Of a DNA stretch of 64,000 nucleotides, positions 1-8,523 are shown piece after piece; positions within the stretch are counted from its first letter, which is position 1, and each line of letters begins with the position of its first letter. The notes beneath the pieces are model-generated. The model had not been told where the DNA came from and ran no database searches. It saw only the letters and a list, made by a program, of their open reading frames with translations. Source of the stretch: Caulobacter segnis (GTDB lineage Bacteria > Pseudomonadota > Alphaproteobacteria > Caulobacterales > Caulobacteraceae). The stretch covers positions 930,001-994,000 of the forward strand of contig NZ_CP096040.1 of the NCBI RefSeq assembly GCF_023935105.1, written 5' to 3'. Both the position numbers and the translations under genes were made by a program.

Positions 1-38
1 TCGTGTTTCCGGATGGTTCCGGCGCGGCGCGCGGGCGT

Positions 39-64
39 GTAACCATCCGCCCCTCGCGCGCGAA
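39..64 (+). promoter_or_regulatory. SigF-type ECF promoter of sigF
   Basis: GTAACC at 39-44 and CGAA at 61-64 are separated by exactly 16 bases. This is the -35/-10 pattern reported for Caulobacter SigF-dependent promoters. The -10 element ends 11 bases before the GTG at 76, so the transcript would have almost no leader. It implies positive autoregulation of sigF-nrsF. The motif match is direct; its function is inferred from the family. Confidence 0.8.
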
Positions 65-75
65 TAGGGGCAGGC

Positions 76-615
76 GTGACGGATACCGAAACCCGTTTGA
101 AGGCGCTGATGCTGCGCGGGATGGACGGCGACGCCGCCGCCTATCGCCAGTGTCTGGCCGTCCTGGGCGTTCGGCTTCGCGCGTATTTCGCGCGGCGGAT
201 GTCCGGCGCGCCCGGTGATGTGGAGGATCTTGTGCAGGAGACGCTGCTGGCGGTGCATCTCAAGCGGTCGACCTGGGACTCGTCCCAGTCGTTCACCGCC
301 TGGGCGCACGCGGTGGCGCGCTACAAGCTGATCGACCATTGGCGGCGGCGGAAGATCCGCCAGACCTTGCCGATCGAGGATCATATCGAATTCCTGGCCG
401 CCGACGAGCCCGAGCCCGGCGTGGGCCTGGAGCTGGATCGCGCCCTGGCCAGCCTGCCCGAGCGGCAGCGGATCCTGGTCTCCGACGTCAAGCTGACGGG
501 CCTCTCCCTCGCCGAGGCGGGCGCCCGCGCGGGCATTTCCGAGGGCGCGGCCAAGGTCGCCCTGCACCGGGCGCTGAAGGCCCTGGCCGAAAGGATGCGC
601 CGTGCGGACGGATGA
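76..615 (+). CDS. sigF: ECF RNA polymerase sigma factor SigF
   Basis: A 179-residue ECF sigma factor. Region 2 spans roughly residues 20-92 and includes the DVEDLVQE segment and a WAHAVARYKLIDHWRR promoter-melting helix. Region 4, the -35-binding helix-turn-helix, spans roughly 123-174 (LPERQRILV, then SLAEAGARAGISEGAAKVAL). The start is GTG at 76, just after the SigF-type promoter. The gene overlaps the downstream anti-sigma gene by 14 bases, so the two are translationally coupled. In Caulobacter the orthologous factor is held by a membrane NrsF protein and released by chromium, cadmium or related thiol stress. Length, neighbour and promoter all agree with SigF. Confidence 0.88.
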   Translation: MTDTETRLKALMLRGMDGDAAAYRQCLAVLGVRLRAYFARRMSGAPGDVEDLVQETLLAVHLKRSTWDSSQSFTAWAHAVARYKLIDHWRRRKIRQTLPIEDHIEFLAADEPEPGVGLELDRALASLPERQRILVSDVKLTGLSLAEAGARAGISEGAAKVALHRALKALAERMRRADG

Positions 616-1240
616 TCTGATCGACGCCCTGGCCCAGGACACGGGGCCGACCCGCGGCCCGCCGCGCCGCCTGGCCATCGTCGCGGCTCTGGGCGCCCTG
701 GCGGCGCTGGTGCTGGTTCTGACCTGGCTGCATACCCGCCATGACCTGATGCAGGCCATGCGCGGCGGCATGTTCTGGATGAAGGCGCTGTACACGGCGC
801 TGCTGGGCGTGGCCGGCTATCTGGCGGTCGAGCGGCTGGCGCGGCCCGGCGGCTCGGGCCGACGGGGCTGGACGCTGGGCCTGGCGGTGCTGGCGATCTG
901 CGTCGCGGCGGGGGTCTGGCAGGCCATGGTCAGCCCGGACATCCAGGCGGCGCTGCGCATGCTGCGCGGGCATTCTTGGCATTCGTGCACGCCTCGGATC
1001 CTGATCCTGAGCCTGCCGATGCTGGGCGTCGGCCTGTGGGCGCTGCGCGGCATGGCGCCGACCCGGCCGATCCTGGCCGGCCTCGCCATGGGCCTGTTCT
1101 CGGGCGGCGTGGCCGGCACGATCTACGGCCTGCATTGCCCGGAGCACACCTTCACCTTCGTGGCCCTGTGGTACAGCCTGGGCGTGCTGCTGACGGCGGC
1201 CTTGGGCGCGATTATCGGGCGGTGGGCGCTGCGCTGGTAG
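602..1240 (+). CDS. nrsF: Membrane anti-sigma factor NrsF (DUF1109)
   Basis: A 212-residue protein with a short cytoplasmic N-terminus followed by about six hydrophobic segments (near residues 24-43, 60-76, 90-108, 131-150, 155-172 and 187-207), as in the DUF1109/NrsF family. NrsF sequesters SigF at the inner membrane. Two family cysteines are present, Cys129 (in HSWHSCTP) and Cys179 (in YGLHCPEH), 50 residues apart; the pair is needed in Caulobacter NrsF for sensing metals and oxidants. The start is GTG at 602, inside the end of sigF, with an AAGGA-like ribosome site in the sigF coding sequence. Confidence 0.88.
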   Translation: MRTDDLIDALAQDTGPTRGPPRRLAIVAALGALAALVLVLTWLHTRHDLMQAMRGGMFWMKALYTALLGVAGYLAVERLARPGGSGRRGWTLGLAVLAICVAAGVWQAMVSPDIQAALRMLRGHSWHSCTPRILILSLPMLGVGLWALRGMAPTRPILAGLAMGLFSGGVAGTIYGLHCPEHTFTFVALWYSLGVLLTAALGAIIGRWALRW

Positions 1241-1405
1241 GCGCATCCATCAGGACATCCCCGGGTCTGGGACCGCTACCGATCAAGTTTTGTTCCGTCG
1301 CCTTCCGATCGATTGACAAACCGACGTTCCGCCAATGAACTGCCGCCGCATTTTCGCGAATGAGACGCGATAGGCGCTGACGCAACCGCTCCGTGGGGAG
1401 GGCGC

Positions 1406-2077
1406 ATGATGATCGACGACACCCTCGCCCCTCCGGCGAGCGGCGGAGGTAAGGGCGCGCCCATCTGGTCGGCCGCGACCTTGCCCTGGCGGCTGACCGA
1501 GATCGCCGCCGCCGGCGCCTTGGCCGGCGTGCTGATGGTCCTGCTGTGGCTGACCCCGAGGCCGGACCTGTCGGTCGCCGCGGCCCATCCATTCTTCTGG
1601 ATCAAGGCGACCTATCCCGCCGCCGTGGCGGCCTGCGCCCTGGCGGCGGCCACGGGGCTGGCGCGCGGACGCCAGAGCGGTGTCGCGATGCTGGCTGTGG
1701 CCGGCGCGTTGGCTTTCGCCATGCTGACAGCCGCCGCGATCCAGGCCGCCGGCATGGCGCCGGCCGCCCTGGCGATCCTGATCTGGCCCGACGGCGCGAC
1801 CTGCCTGGGCGATATCCTCGTCATCGCCGCGCCGATGCTGGTTCTGACCGTTGCCGGCTTGCGCGCGGTCGATCTTCCGCGGCCGGCCCCCACGGGCTTC
1901 GCCTGCGGCCTTTTTTCCGGGGGCGTCGCGGCGACGGTCTACGGCTTGCACTGCTGGCAGGGGACCTACGCGTTCGTCGGTCCCTGGTTCACCCTGGCCA
2001 TGCTGGTCAGCGGCGGGCTCGGGGCCGGCGCGATCAAGCTGCTCGTCCGTCGCCGCCGCTTTCTCGCGGCCGAATAG
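1406..2077 (+). CDS. Second NrsF-like DUF1109 membrane protein
   Basis: A 223-residue polytopic protein homologous to the preceding NrsF. It shares the FFWIKATYP and LFSGGVAATVYGLHC segments, and its family cysteines Cys133 and Cys183 have the same 50-residue spacing. It carries extra cysteines at 77 and 167 that the first copy lacks there. It begins 165 bases after nrsF with a GGGGAG ribosome site; ATG 1409 is an alternative start. No GTAACC/CGAA promoter is visible in the gap, so it either reads through from sigF-nrsF or has another promoter. A bidirectional terminator follows. A second anti-sigma or partner sensor for SigF is plausible but not shown. Confidence 0.8.
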   Translation: MMIDDTLAPPASGGGKGAPIWSAATLPWRLTEIAAAGALAGVLMVLLWLTPRPDLSVAAAHPFFWIKATYPAAVAACALAAATGLARGRQSGVAMLAVAGALAFAMLTAAAIQAAGMAPAALAILIWPDGATCLGDILVIAAPMLVLTVAGLRAVDLPRPAPTGFACGLFSGGVAATVYGLHCWQGTYAFVGPWFTLAMLVSGGLGAGAIKLLVRRRRFLAAE

Positions 2078-2093
2078 TATGGGGGCGTAAGGA

Positions 2094-2127
2094 AAAGGGC
2101 CTCCCGGATCGCTCCGGGAGGCCCTTT
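2094..2127. terminator. Bidirectional rho-independent terminator
   Basis: A 15-bp perfect stem (AAAGGGCCTCCCGGA and its complement) with a 4-base loop lies between the convergent NrsF-like gene and fba. A-rich and T-rich flanks on either side allow it to serve both strands. Confidence 0.85.
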
Positions 2128-2163
2128 GTCTTCGATGGCCTTTGTCTTCGCTGGACCGAACGC

Positions 2164-3255
2164 CTACTCGGCGGCGGCCTTGGCCGCGCCGGCGCCGAAC
2201 TTGGCGTTCAGCTCGCCGGCGCTGTAGCGCTTGGCCATGGTCGCGGTCGACAGCGGCTTGATCTTGTCGGCGTGGCCAGCCGAGCCGAACTCGACGAAGC
2301 GGGCCTGGCAGACCTTGCGCATGGCTTCCTTGGCGGGCTTGAGATAGGCGCGCGGGTCGAACTCGTGCGGCTTCTCGACCAGGATCTTGCGGATCGCGCC
2401 GGTGATGGCCATCCGGTTGTCGGTGTCGACATTGATCTTGCGCACGCCGTGCTTGATGCCGCGCTGGATCTCCTCGACGGGCACGCCCCAGGTCTGGGGC
2501 ATCTCGCCGCCGTACTGGTTGATGATGTCCTGCAGGTCCTGCGGAACGCTGGACGATCCGTGCATCACCAGGTGGGTGTTGGGCAGGCGGCGGTGGATCT
2601 CCTCGATCACGTTCATGGCCAGGACGTCGCCGTCCGGCTTGCGCGTGAACTTGTAGGCGCCGTGGCTGGTGCCCATGGCGATGGCCAGGGCGTCGACGCC
2701 GGTGGCCTGGACGAAATCGACCGCCTGGTCGGGATCGGTCAGCAGCTCGTCGTGCGACAGCTTGCCCTCGAAGCCGTGGCCGTCCTCGGCCTCGCCCATG
2801 CCTGTTTCAAGGGATCCCAGCACGCCAAGTTCACCCTCGACCGAGACGCCGCAGCTGTGGGCCATCTGGACCACCTTGCGGGTGACGTCGACATTGTACT
2901 CGTAGGTCGCCGGGGTCTTGGCGTCCTCCATCAGCGAGCCGTCCATCATCACCGAAGTGAAGCCGTACTGGATCGCCGTGGCGCAGGTCGCCGGACCGTT
3001 GCCGTGGTCCTGGTGCATGCACACCGGGATGTTCGGATAGATGTCGACCAGGGCGTCGATCATCTTGGCCAGCATGATGTCGTTGGCGTAGTTCCGCGCG
3101 CCGCGCGAGGCCTGGATGATCACCGGCGAATTGACGGCCTCGGCCGCCTCCATGATCGCCAGGCCCTGTTCCATATTGTTGATATTGAAGGCCGGAAGTC
3201 CGTACTCATGCTCGGCGGCATGGTCCAGCAACTGTCGCAACGTGATGCGAGCCAC
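2164..3255 (-). CDS. fba: Class II fructose-bisphosphate aldolase
   Basis: A 363-residue zinc aldolase that interconverts fructose 1,6-bisphosphate with glyceraldehyde 3-phosphate and dihydroxyacetone phosphate. HQDHG at residues 81-85 supplies the catalytic Asp and a zinc His, and GELG at 140-143 the metal-site Glu. Later [17 protein letters not shown] and NVDTDNR segments match the Calvin-type class II subfamily. The start is GTG at 3255 with a GGAGAG ribosome site; an upstream ATG at 3444 would add 63 residues with no family similarity. It is last in the minus-strand order gap, pgk, fba. Confidence 0.93.
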   Translation of the reverse strand: MARITLRQLLDHAAEHEYGLPAFNINNMEQGLAIMEAAEAVNSPVIIQASRGARNYANDIMLAKMIDALVDIYPNIPVCMHQDHGNGPATCATAIQYGFTSVMMDGSLMEDAKTPATYEYNVDVTRKVVQMAHSCGVSVEGELGVLGSLETGMGEAEDGHGFEGKLSHDELLTDPDQAVDFVQATGVDALAIAMGTSHGAYKFTRKPDGDVLAMNVIEEIHRRLPNTHLVMHGSSSVPQDLQDIINQYGGEMPQTWGVPVEEIQRGIKHGVRKINVDTDNRMAITGAIRKILVEKPHEFDPRAYLKPAKEAMRKVCQARFVEFGSAGHADKIKPLSTATMAKRYSAGELNAKFGAGAAKAAAE

Positions 3256-3359
3256 GTAATTCTCTCCTGCAAGCGTGAAGTGAGGTTGGATCGTTTCTTG
3301 TTTTTGGGGCCGTGACGCTTTTGCGTTCTCTGCCCGGGTCAATCTTACACAAGCTGAAC

Positions 3360-3378
3360 GCGGATCTGCACGATCCGC
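3360..3378 (-). terminator. Hairpin between pgk and fba
   Basis: A 7-bp perfect stem (GCGGATC and its complement) with a 5-base loop lies just after the pgk stop. No clear T-run follows, so it is more likely a processing or attenuation element than a strong terminator. Confidence 0.4.
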
Positions 3379-3395
3379 GCCAGCGAAGTCGGTCT

Positions 3396-4586
3396 TTAGT
3401 TCTCGAGCGCGGCGACGCCGGGAAGCGTCTTGCCCTCCATCCATTCGAGGAACGCGCCGCCGGCGGTCGAGACGAAAGTAAAATCGGCCGACACGCCCGC
3501 GTGGTTCAGTGCAGCGACAGTATCACCGCCGCCCGCGACAGCCACAAGTTTACCCGATTTGGCCAGGGATGCAGCGTGTTTCGCCGCCGAAACGGTCGCT
3601 TCATCGAACGGAGGGACCTCGAAAACACCAAGCGGGCCGTTCCAGATCAGGGTGATGCTTGCGTCCATGGCCGCCAGCAGGCGCTTGGCGCTTTCCGGAC
3701 CGGCGTCCAGGATCAGGTCGTCAGCCTGCACCCCGTCCAGCGGACGGACAGCCGTTTCAACACCCGGCGCGACCTTCTTGGCCACCACGACGTCGACCGG
3801 CAGTAGCAGTTCGCAGCCGGCCTTTTCGGCCTTGGCGATGATCTCGCGGGCGGTGTCGGCCAGGTCCTTCTCGCACAGCGAGGCGCCGACGTCGTGGCCC
3901 TGGGCGTACAGGAAGGTGTTGGCCATGCCGCCGCCGATCGCCAGGCGGTCCAGCTTGGCGACCAGGTTGTTCAGCAGGTCGAGCTTGGTCGAGACCTTGG
4001 AGCCGCCAACGATGCCGATCACCGGCTTCTTCGGGTTGCCGAGGGCGGCGTCCAGGGCTTCCAATTCGCGCTGCATCGACAGGCCTGGATAGGCCGGCAG
4101 CAGCTTGGCCAGGCCTTCGGTCGAGGCGTGGGCGCGGTGGGCGGCGCTGAAGGCGTCATTGACATAGACGTCGCCGTTGGCGGCCAGGGCCTTGGCGAAG
4201 TCGGGATCGTTCTTCTCTTCCCCAGCATGGAAGCGCACGTTCTCCAGCAGCGCGACGCCGCCGTTCTCGAGACCGTTGACCACTTCGGCGGCGGCCGGGC
4301 CGACGCAGTCGCTGGCGAAGGCGACCGGCTGCTCCAGCAGCTTGGACAGCGGCTCGGCGACGAAGCCCAGGCTCATCTCCGGCACGACCTTGCCCTTGGG
4401 ACGGTCGAAGTGGGCCAGCAGGACGACCTTGGCGCCTTGCTTGGACAGGTAGGCGATGGTCGGCAGGGCCGCGCGCAGGCGGGTGTCGTCGGTGATCTTG
4501 CCGCCGTCGACGGGGACGTTGAAGTCCACCCGGACCAGGGCGCGCTTGCCGGCGAGGTCGGCGGTGTCGAGGGTGCGGAAGGTCAT
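3396..4586 (-). CDS. pgk: Phosphoglycerate kinase
   Basis: A 396-residue kinase that transfers the acyl phosphate of 1,3-bisphosphoglycerate to ADP in the cytoplasm. The N-terminal RVDFNVP substrate loop, [20 protein letters not shown] and the C-terminal GGGDT nucleotide loop are all present. The start chosen is ATG 4586, 8 bases after an AGGA ribosome site. The reading frame stays open upstream to 4673, but that extension is translated from an intergenic repeat (it reads HPELVEGRG) and is not part of the protein. It is separated from gap by a terminator and a palindromic repeat, so it probably has its own promoter. Confidence 0.95.
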   Translation of the reverse strand: MTFRTLDTADLAGKRALVRVDFNVPVDGGKITDDTRLRAALPTIAYLSKQGAKVVLLAHFDRPKGKVVPEMSLGFVAEPLSKLLEQPVAFASDCVGPAAAEVVNGLENGGVALLENVRFHAGEEKNDPDFAKALAANGDVYVNDAFSAAHRAHASTEGLAKLLPAYPGLSMQRELEALDAALGNPKKPVIGIVGGSKVSTKLDLLNNLVAKLDRLAIGGGMANTFLYAQGHDVGASLCEKDLADTAREIIAKAEKAGCELLLPVDVVVAKKVAPGVETAVRPLDGVQADDLILDAGPESAKRLLAAMDASITLIWNGPLGVFEVPPFDEATVSAAKHAASLAKSGKLVAVAGGGDTVAALNHAGVSADFTFVSTAGGAFLEWMEGKTLPGVAALEN

Positions 4587-4617
4587 GGGTGGCATCCTGA
4601 AAGTCGGTGCGTTTGAA

Positions 4618-4696
4618 CCTCGCCCTTCGACAAGCTCAGGGTGAGGTTCAAAGAGGTCGGCAGTAGTCCTCATCCTGAGCTTGTCGAAGGACGAGG
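4618..4696. repeat. Palindromic intergenic repeat
   Basis: Two 29-base arms (4618-4646 and 4668-4696) are inverted copies with two mismatches around the core TTCGACAAGCTCAG. This core is a widespread mobile palindrome in Caulobacterales and sphingomonads, recognisable by its translated signature PELVEG. It lies between gap and pgk. Confidence 0.8.
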
Positions 4697-4706
4697 GCGG
4701 GCCAAG

Positions 4707-4737
4707 GAAAACCCCGCTCCTTGTGGGAGCGGGGTTC
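4707..4737 (-). terminator. Rho-independent terminator after gap
   Basis: AACCCCGCTCC at 4710-4720 pairs across TTGT with its complement at 4725-4735. Read on the minus strand, the hairpin is followed by TTTTCC. It lies 12 bases beyond the gap stop codon. Confidence 0.85.
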
Positions 4738-4748
4738 AGAGGCGTTCC

Positions 4749-5756
4749 TTAGAGGAACTTCGCCATTTCCAGAGCGGTGTCGCTCATGCGGGTCGCGAAG
4801 CCCCACTCGTTATCGTACCAGCTGAGCACGCGGACCAGCTTGCCCTCGATGACCTGGGTCTGGGGCAGGGCGGCCGTCGAGCTGGCGGCGATGTGGTTCA
4901 TGTCGTGCGAGACCAGCGGGTCCTTGGTCGTGAACAGCACGCCCTTCATCGGGCCGTCGGCGGCGGCCTGCAGGGCGGCGTTGACCTCATCCACCGTGGT
5001 GTCGCGCGAGGGCACGACCTTCAGGTCGATGACCGAGACGTTCGGGGTCGGGACGCGGATCGACGAGCCGTCCAGCTTGCCCTTCAGGGCCGGCAGCACC
5101 AGGCCCAGAGCCTTGGCGGCGCCGGTCGAGGTCGGGATCATGCTGAGGGCCGCGGCGCGAGCGCGGTAAAGATCCTTGTGCATGGTGTCCAGCGTCGGCT
5201 GGTCGCCCGTGTAGCTGTGGATCGTGGTCATGTAGCCACGCTCGATGCCGGTCAGGTCCTGCAGCACCTTGGCCACCGGCGCCAGGGCGTTGGTGGTGCA
5301 CGAGCCGTTCGAGACGATGATGTCGTCGGCGGTCAGGGTCTCGTGGTTGACCTTGTACACGATGGTCTTGTCGGCGCCGTCGGCGGGGGCCGAGACCAGG
5401 ACGCGCTTGGCGCCGGCCTTCAGGTGGGCGCTGGCCTTGTCCTTGGCGGTGAAGATGCCGGTGCACTCGAAGGCGATGTCGACGCCCAGGTCCTTGTGCG
5501 GCAGCTCTTCCGGATTGCGGATCGCCGTGACCTTGATCTTGCCCAGGCCGACGTCGATCCAGTCCTCGCCCGACGTCACGACGCCCGGGAAGCGGCCGTG
5601 GACGCTGTCGTAGCGCAGCAGGTGGGCGTTGGTCTCGACCGGGCCCAGGTCGTTGATGGCGACGACCTCGATGTCGCGACGGCCATGCTCGGCGATGGAG
5701 CGCAGGACCAGACGTCCGATGCGGCCGAAGCCGTTGATGGCGACGCGAAGAGCCAT
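4749..5756 (-). CDS. gap: Type I glyceraldehyde-3-phosphate dehydrogenase
   Basis: A 335-residue NAD-dependent enzyme that oxidises glyceraldehyde 3-phosphate to 1,3-bisphosphoglycerate. INGFGRIGR at residues 7-15 is the dinucleotide-binding loop and SNGSCTTNALAP places the catalytic Cys at 153. The C-terminal SWYDNEWGFATRM is typical. ATG 5756 has a GGAGAAAG ribosome site. It is divergent from zauP; the 216-base gap between them holds both promoters. Confidence 0.95.
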   Translation of the reverse strand: MALRVAINGFGRIGRLVLRSIAEHGRRDIEVVAINDLGPVETNAHLLRYDSVHGRFPGVVTSGEDWIDVGLGKIKVTAIRNPEELPHKDLGVDIAFECTGIFTAKDKASAHLKAGAKRVLVSAPADGADKTIVYKVNHETLTADDIIVSNGSCTTNALAPVAKVLQDLTGIERGYMTTIHSYTGDQPTLDTMHKDLYRARAAALSMIPTSTGAAKALGLVLPALKGKLDGSSIRVPTPNVSVIDLKVVPSRDTTVDEVNAALQAAADGPMKGVLFTTKDPLVSHDMNHIAASSTAALPQTQVIEGKLVRVLSWYDNEWGFATRMSDTALEMAKFL

Positions 5757-5972
5757 GGGTCTTTCTCCGGTTTATGACCGCCGGATCGGATGCGACCGGC
5801 GTTCCCTATTTGGGTGCGCGTTTTGCGGGGGATAGAGGCGAAGTCAAGTCCGAGAAATTGAGAACGTCTCGTTGAAAGCTGCTAAGGGCCATGCGTCGCC
5901 CAATTGTCGCCCCGCGCGGCTGGCTTAGAGGGCCTCAATCTGTATGTTGCGTTGCATGATGGAAATCCGCCG

Positions 5973-6398
5973 ATGATCCCGGCCGACGGTACGGCCCTCG
6001 ACCTCGCCGTGCGCCGCCTGGAGCGGGCGGTGAGCTCGCTCGAACAGCGCTTGGCGGCCAAGGCGGCCGAAGGCGCGCGTGCGCCCACGCCCGTCGTCAC
6101 CGCCGTTTCGGCCGCGCCGGGCCTGTTCGATGACCATGAGCGCGCGCGCCTGATCGCCGACCTGGACGCCGCGCGGGAGCGTGAAAAGGCGCTGGAGGAG
6201 GCTGGTGAGCAGGCCTCGGTGGCCCTGGGCCGCGCCATCGCCGAGATCCGCGCCGCCCTGGGCGACGAGCCCGTCGCCAATGACGACCACGACCATGACC
6301 ACGGCGACGACGAGCGCCAGGACGGCCATGCCGTCTCTCCCGAACAGGACGAGGACCTGTTCGACAATCCCAAATCTGATGGACGAGGGGAGGGCTGA
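5973..6398 (+). CDS. zauP: ZapA-partner coiled-coil protein ZauP
   Basis: A 141-residue cytoplasmic protein with two predicted coiled-coil stretches (about residues 8-35 and 52-98) and an acidic, histidine-rich tail at 104-119 (DDHDHDHGDD). In Caulobacter a coiled-coil partner of ZapA, ZauP, is encoded directly upstream of zapA and helps focus the Z-ring. Position, size and coiled-coil content match. Start ATG 5973 is chosen; an in-frame ATG at 5904 would add 23 unconvincing residues. The histidine cluster could bind metal, which is conjecture. Only 3 bases separate it from zapA. Confidence 0.75.
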   Translation: MIPADGTALDLAVRRLERAVSSLEQRLAAKAAEGARAPTPVVTAVSAAPGLFDDHERARLIADLDAAREREKALEEAGEQASVALGRAIAEIRAALGDEPVANDDHDHDHGDDERQDGHAVSPEQDEDLFDNPKSDGRGEG

Positions 6399-6401
6399 CC
6401 G

Positions 6402-6728
6402 ATGGCGCAGGTGACGATCCAGGTGAACGGCCGACCCTACACGGTCGGCTGCGAGGACGGCCAGGAGCCGCACCTGACGGAACTGGCCCGCCTGTTCGAC
6501 CGCCAGGTCCGCCAGGTCAGTTCGGACGTCGGCCAACTGGGCGAGACCCGGCTTTTCCTGATGGGTGCTCTGCTGCTGGCCGACGAGCTGTCGGACATGA
6601 AGCTGCGTCTGGCCCACGCCAACGCCGAGATCGCTCGCCTGAACCAGGGCGGCACCAAGGCCGAGATCGCCGCCATCCGCGCCCTCGACGCCGCGGCCGA
6701 GAAGATCGAGAAGCTGGCGGCGGAGTAG
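6402..6728 (+). CDS. zapA: Cell division protein ZapA
   Basis: A 108-residue FtsZ-associated protein. The N-terminal beta domain (VTIQVNGRPYTVGC, then PHLTELARLFDRQV) is followed by a long C-terminal coiled coil from about residue 50 to the end, the ZapA architecture. It crosslinks FtsZ filaments at midcell, in Caulobacter together with ZauP. It is followed by the 6S RNA gene and the folate cyclo-ligase gene, an order also found in enterobacteria. Confidence 0.9.
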   Translation: MAQVTIQVNGRPYTVGCEDGQEPHLTELARLFDRQVRQVSSDVGQLGETRLFLMGALLLADELSDMKLRLAHANAEIARLNQGGTKAEIAAIRALDAAAEKIEKLAAE

Positions 6729-6779
6729 GGCGCGTCACCGCGCCGCTGGCATTCTGCTCCGCGAACCCCTATCTTGACC

Positions 6780-6945
6780 CGTGGCGGGTCATGCTGTGGC
6801 TCTCGTCGAAGATTTCTTATCCCAGGGACCTTAATCTCTCTATCGGGACCTGTTCCCTCCCGTGGCCGTGGCTGCGGGAATACGGGGCCCACCTGTTACT
6901 GACAGGTTCGAGTGGATTGAAACGTCTTCACGGTTCTTCGCGGCG
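6780..6945 (+). ncRNA. ssrS: 6S RNA (boundaries approximate)
   Basis: The 255-base gap between zapA and the folate cyclo-ligase gene is the conserved site of 6S RNA. The sequence can form a long irregular rod: GAAGATTT near 6808 pairs with AAACGTCTTC near 6920, inner arms include ACCTGT with ACAGGT, and C-rich and pyrimidine-rich stretches at 6816-6860 leave an open central bubble. A possible -10 TATCTT at 6770-6775 would start the RNA near 6783. 6S RNA mimics an open promoter and sequesters the housekeeping RNA polymerase. Assignment rests on position and fold; no covariance search was run. Confidence 0.75.
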
Positions 6946-6983
6946 CCGCCACCCTTTCCCCTGAAAAGCGCTATAGACGGGCG

Positions 6984-7595
6984 ATGACCATCGCCGACCC
7001 CCTCGCGGCCAAGATCGCGCTGCGCGTCTTCCTGCGGAACCAGCGCAAGCAGCTGGCCCTCGAACATCCCGAAGCCGACTGGATGATCGCCGAGGTGGCG
7101 CGCGAGCCCTTGGCGAAGTTGTTCCCTAACCCGCGAGGCAAGGTCGCCGCGCTCTATCACGGCCTGGGCTCCGAGGTGTCGCCGCGCCTTCTGGCCGACC
7201 AGCTGGCGGAGGCTGGCTGGGACCTGGCTCTGCCGGCGGTGCTGGACAAGGACGAGGGCGAGATGGTGTTCCGGCGCTGGGACCGCACGGCCCCGCTGGT
7301 TCACGACGCCATTGGCCTGCGCGCGCCACCGCCGGAAGCAGCGGTGGTTGCGCCCGACCTGGTGATCGCCCCGCTGCTGGCCTTCCAGGCCGACGGCGTG
7401 CGGCTGGGGCAAGGCGGGGGCTACTACGATCGGGCGCTGGAGGACCTGCGGGCGCGAAAGCCGGAGGTCTTCGTGCTGGGCCTGGCCTACAGCGGTCAGC
7501 AGGTGGAGAATTTGCCGCACGAGCCGCACGATCAAAGGCTGGACGCCATTCTCACCGAAAAAGAGTATATGGCCGTCAAAGACATGGGCCGCTGA
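6984..7595 (+). CDS. fau: 5-formyltetrahydrofolate cyclo-ligase
   Basis: A 203-residue enzyme that converts 5-formyltetrahydrofolate to 5,10-methenyltetrahydrofolate using ATP. The N-terminal basic helix (LRVFLRNQRKQL), the PDLVIAPLLAFQADGVRLGQGGGYYDRAL loop region (residues about 121-150) and the C-terminal HDQRLDAILTE are family signatures. It sits directly downstream of the 6S RNA gene and may be expressed by readthrough from it, as in enterobacteria. The gene is also called ygfA. Confidence 0.9.
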   Translation: MTIADPLAAKIALRVFLRNQRKQLALEHPEADWMIAEVAREPLAKLFPNPRGKVAALYHGLGSEVSPRLLADQLAEAGWDLALPAVLDKDEGEMVFRRWDRTAPLVHDAIGLRAPPPEAAVVAPDLVIAPLLAFQADGVRLGQGGGYYDRALEDLRARKPEVFVLGLAYSGQQVENLPHEPHDQRLDAILTEKEYMAVKDMGR

Positions 7596-7616
7596 GGCCC
7601 GATCCAAGGACTTTCG

Positions 7617-8438
7617 ATGCGTTTCGCTTTCTTCGGCGATGTCGTCGGCAAGTCGGGCCGCGACGGCCTGGCCGACCATCTGCCCGATCTCCGCCGCCGT
7701 CTCGGGCTCGAGTTCGTGATCATCAACGCCGAGAACGCCGCGGCCGGCTTCGGCATCACCGAGAACACCGCTCGCGAACTGTTCGAGGCCGGCGCCGACT
7801 GCCTGACCCTGGGCAACCACAGCTGGGACCAGCGCGAGGCCCTGACCTATATCGTCCGCGAGCCGCGCCTGATCCGTCCGGCCAACTATCCGATCCTGTC
7901 CGACGCCCCGGGGCGCGGCAGCCACCTGTTCCAGACGGACTCGGGCAAGACGGTGTTCGTCATCAACCTGCTGGGCCGCGTCCACATGGACGCCATGGAC
8001 GATCCGTTCGCCGCCGCCGACCGCGAGCTGGACAAGGCACCGCTGGGCCAGGTGGCGGACGCGGTGATCGTCGACATGCACTGCGAGGCCACCTCCGAGA
8101 AGATGGCCATGGGCCACTATTGCGACGGCCGGGCCTCGCTGGTGGTCGGCACCCACACCCACGTCCCGACGGCCGACTGCCAGGTCCTGCCGGGCGGCAC
8201 GGCCTATCAGACCGACGCCGGGGCCTGCGCCGACTATGACAGCGTGATCGGCAACCAGAAGGACGAGCCGCTGCGCCGGTTCACGACCAAGATCAGCGGC
8301 GGCCGCTACCAGCCGGCCTCGGGTCCGGCGACGGTCTGCGGCGTGTTCGTCGAGACCGACGACCGTACGGGCCTGGCGACGCGGGTCGAGCCGATCCGCG
8401 TCGGCGGGCGACTGCAGCAGACCATTCCCGAGGTCTAG
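7617..8438 (+). CDS. YmdB-family metallophosphoesterase
   Basis: A 273-residue protein of the YmdB/TIGR00282 calcineurin-like family. Metal-binding motifs are in order: FFGDVVG (Asp8), NAENAAAGFG, LGNHSWDQ, DMHCEATSEK and GTHTHVPTAD. Family members hydrolyse 2',3'-cyclic nucleotides and, in Bacillus, act as a cAMP phosphodiesterase affecting RNA levels and biofilms; the substrate here is unknown. It starts 21 bases after fau with a short AAGGA ribosome site, so the two are probably co-transcribed. Confidence 0.88.
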   Translation: MRFAFFGDVVGKSGRDGLADHLPDLRRRLGLEFVIINAENAAAGFGITENTARELFEAGADCLTLGNHSWDQREALTYIVREPRLIRPANYPILSDAPGRGSHLFQTDSGKTVFVINLLGRVHMDAMDDPFAAADRELDKAPLGQVADAVIVDMHCEATSEKMAMGHYCDGRASLVVGTHTHVPTADCQVLPGGTAYQTDAGACADYDSVIGNQKDEPLRRFTTKISGGRYQPASGPATVCGVFVETDDRTGLATRVEPIRVGGRLQQTIPEV

Positions 8439-8523
8439 GGCGCGCGAGCATCCAAGAAGGCTCAGCTTGCGGCTGTCATGGATCGAGTCTCAGATGCGAT
8501 CCTCAGCCCAACGGAGCTCTCCG

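Noticed and set aside
4587..4673. An N-terminal extension of pgk
   Set aside because: It is translated from the intergenic palindrome (HPELVEGRG), and a proper ribosome site precedes ATG 4586.
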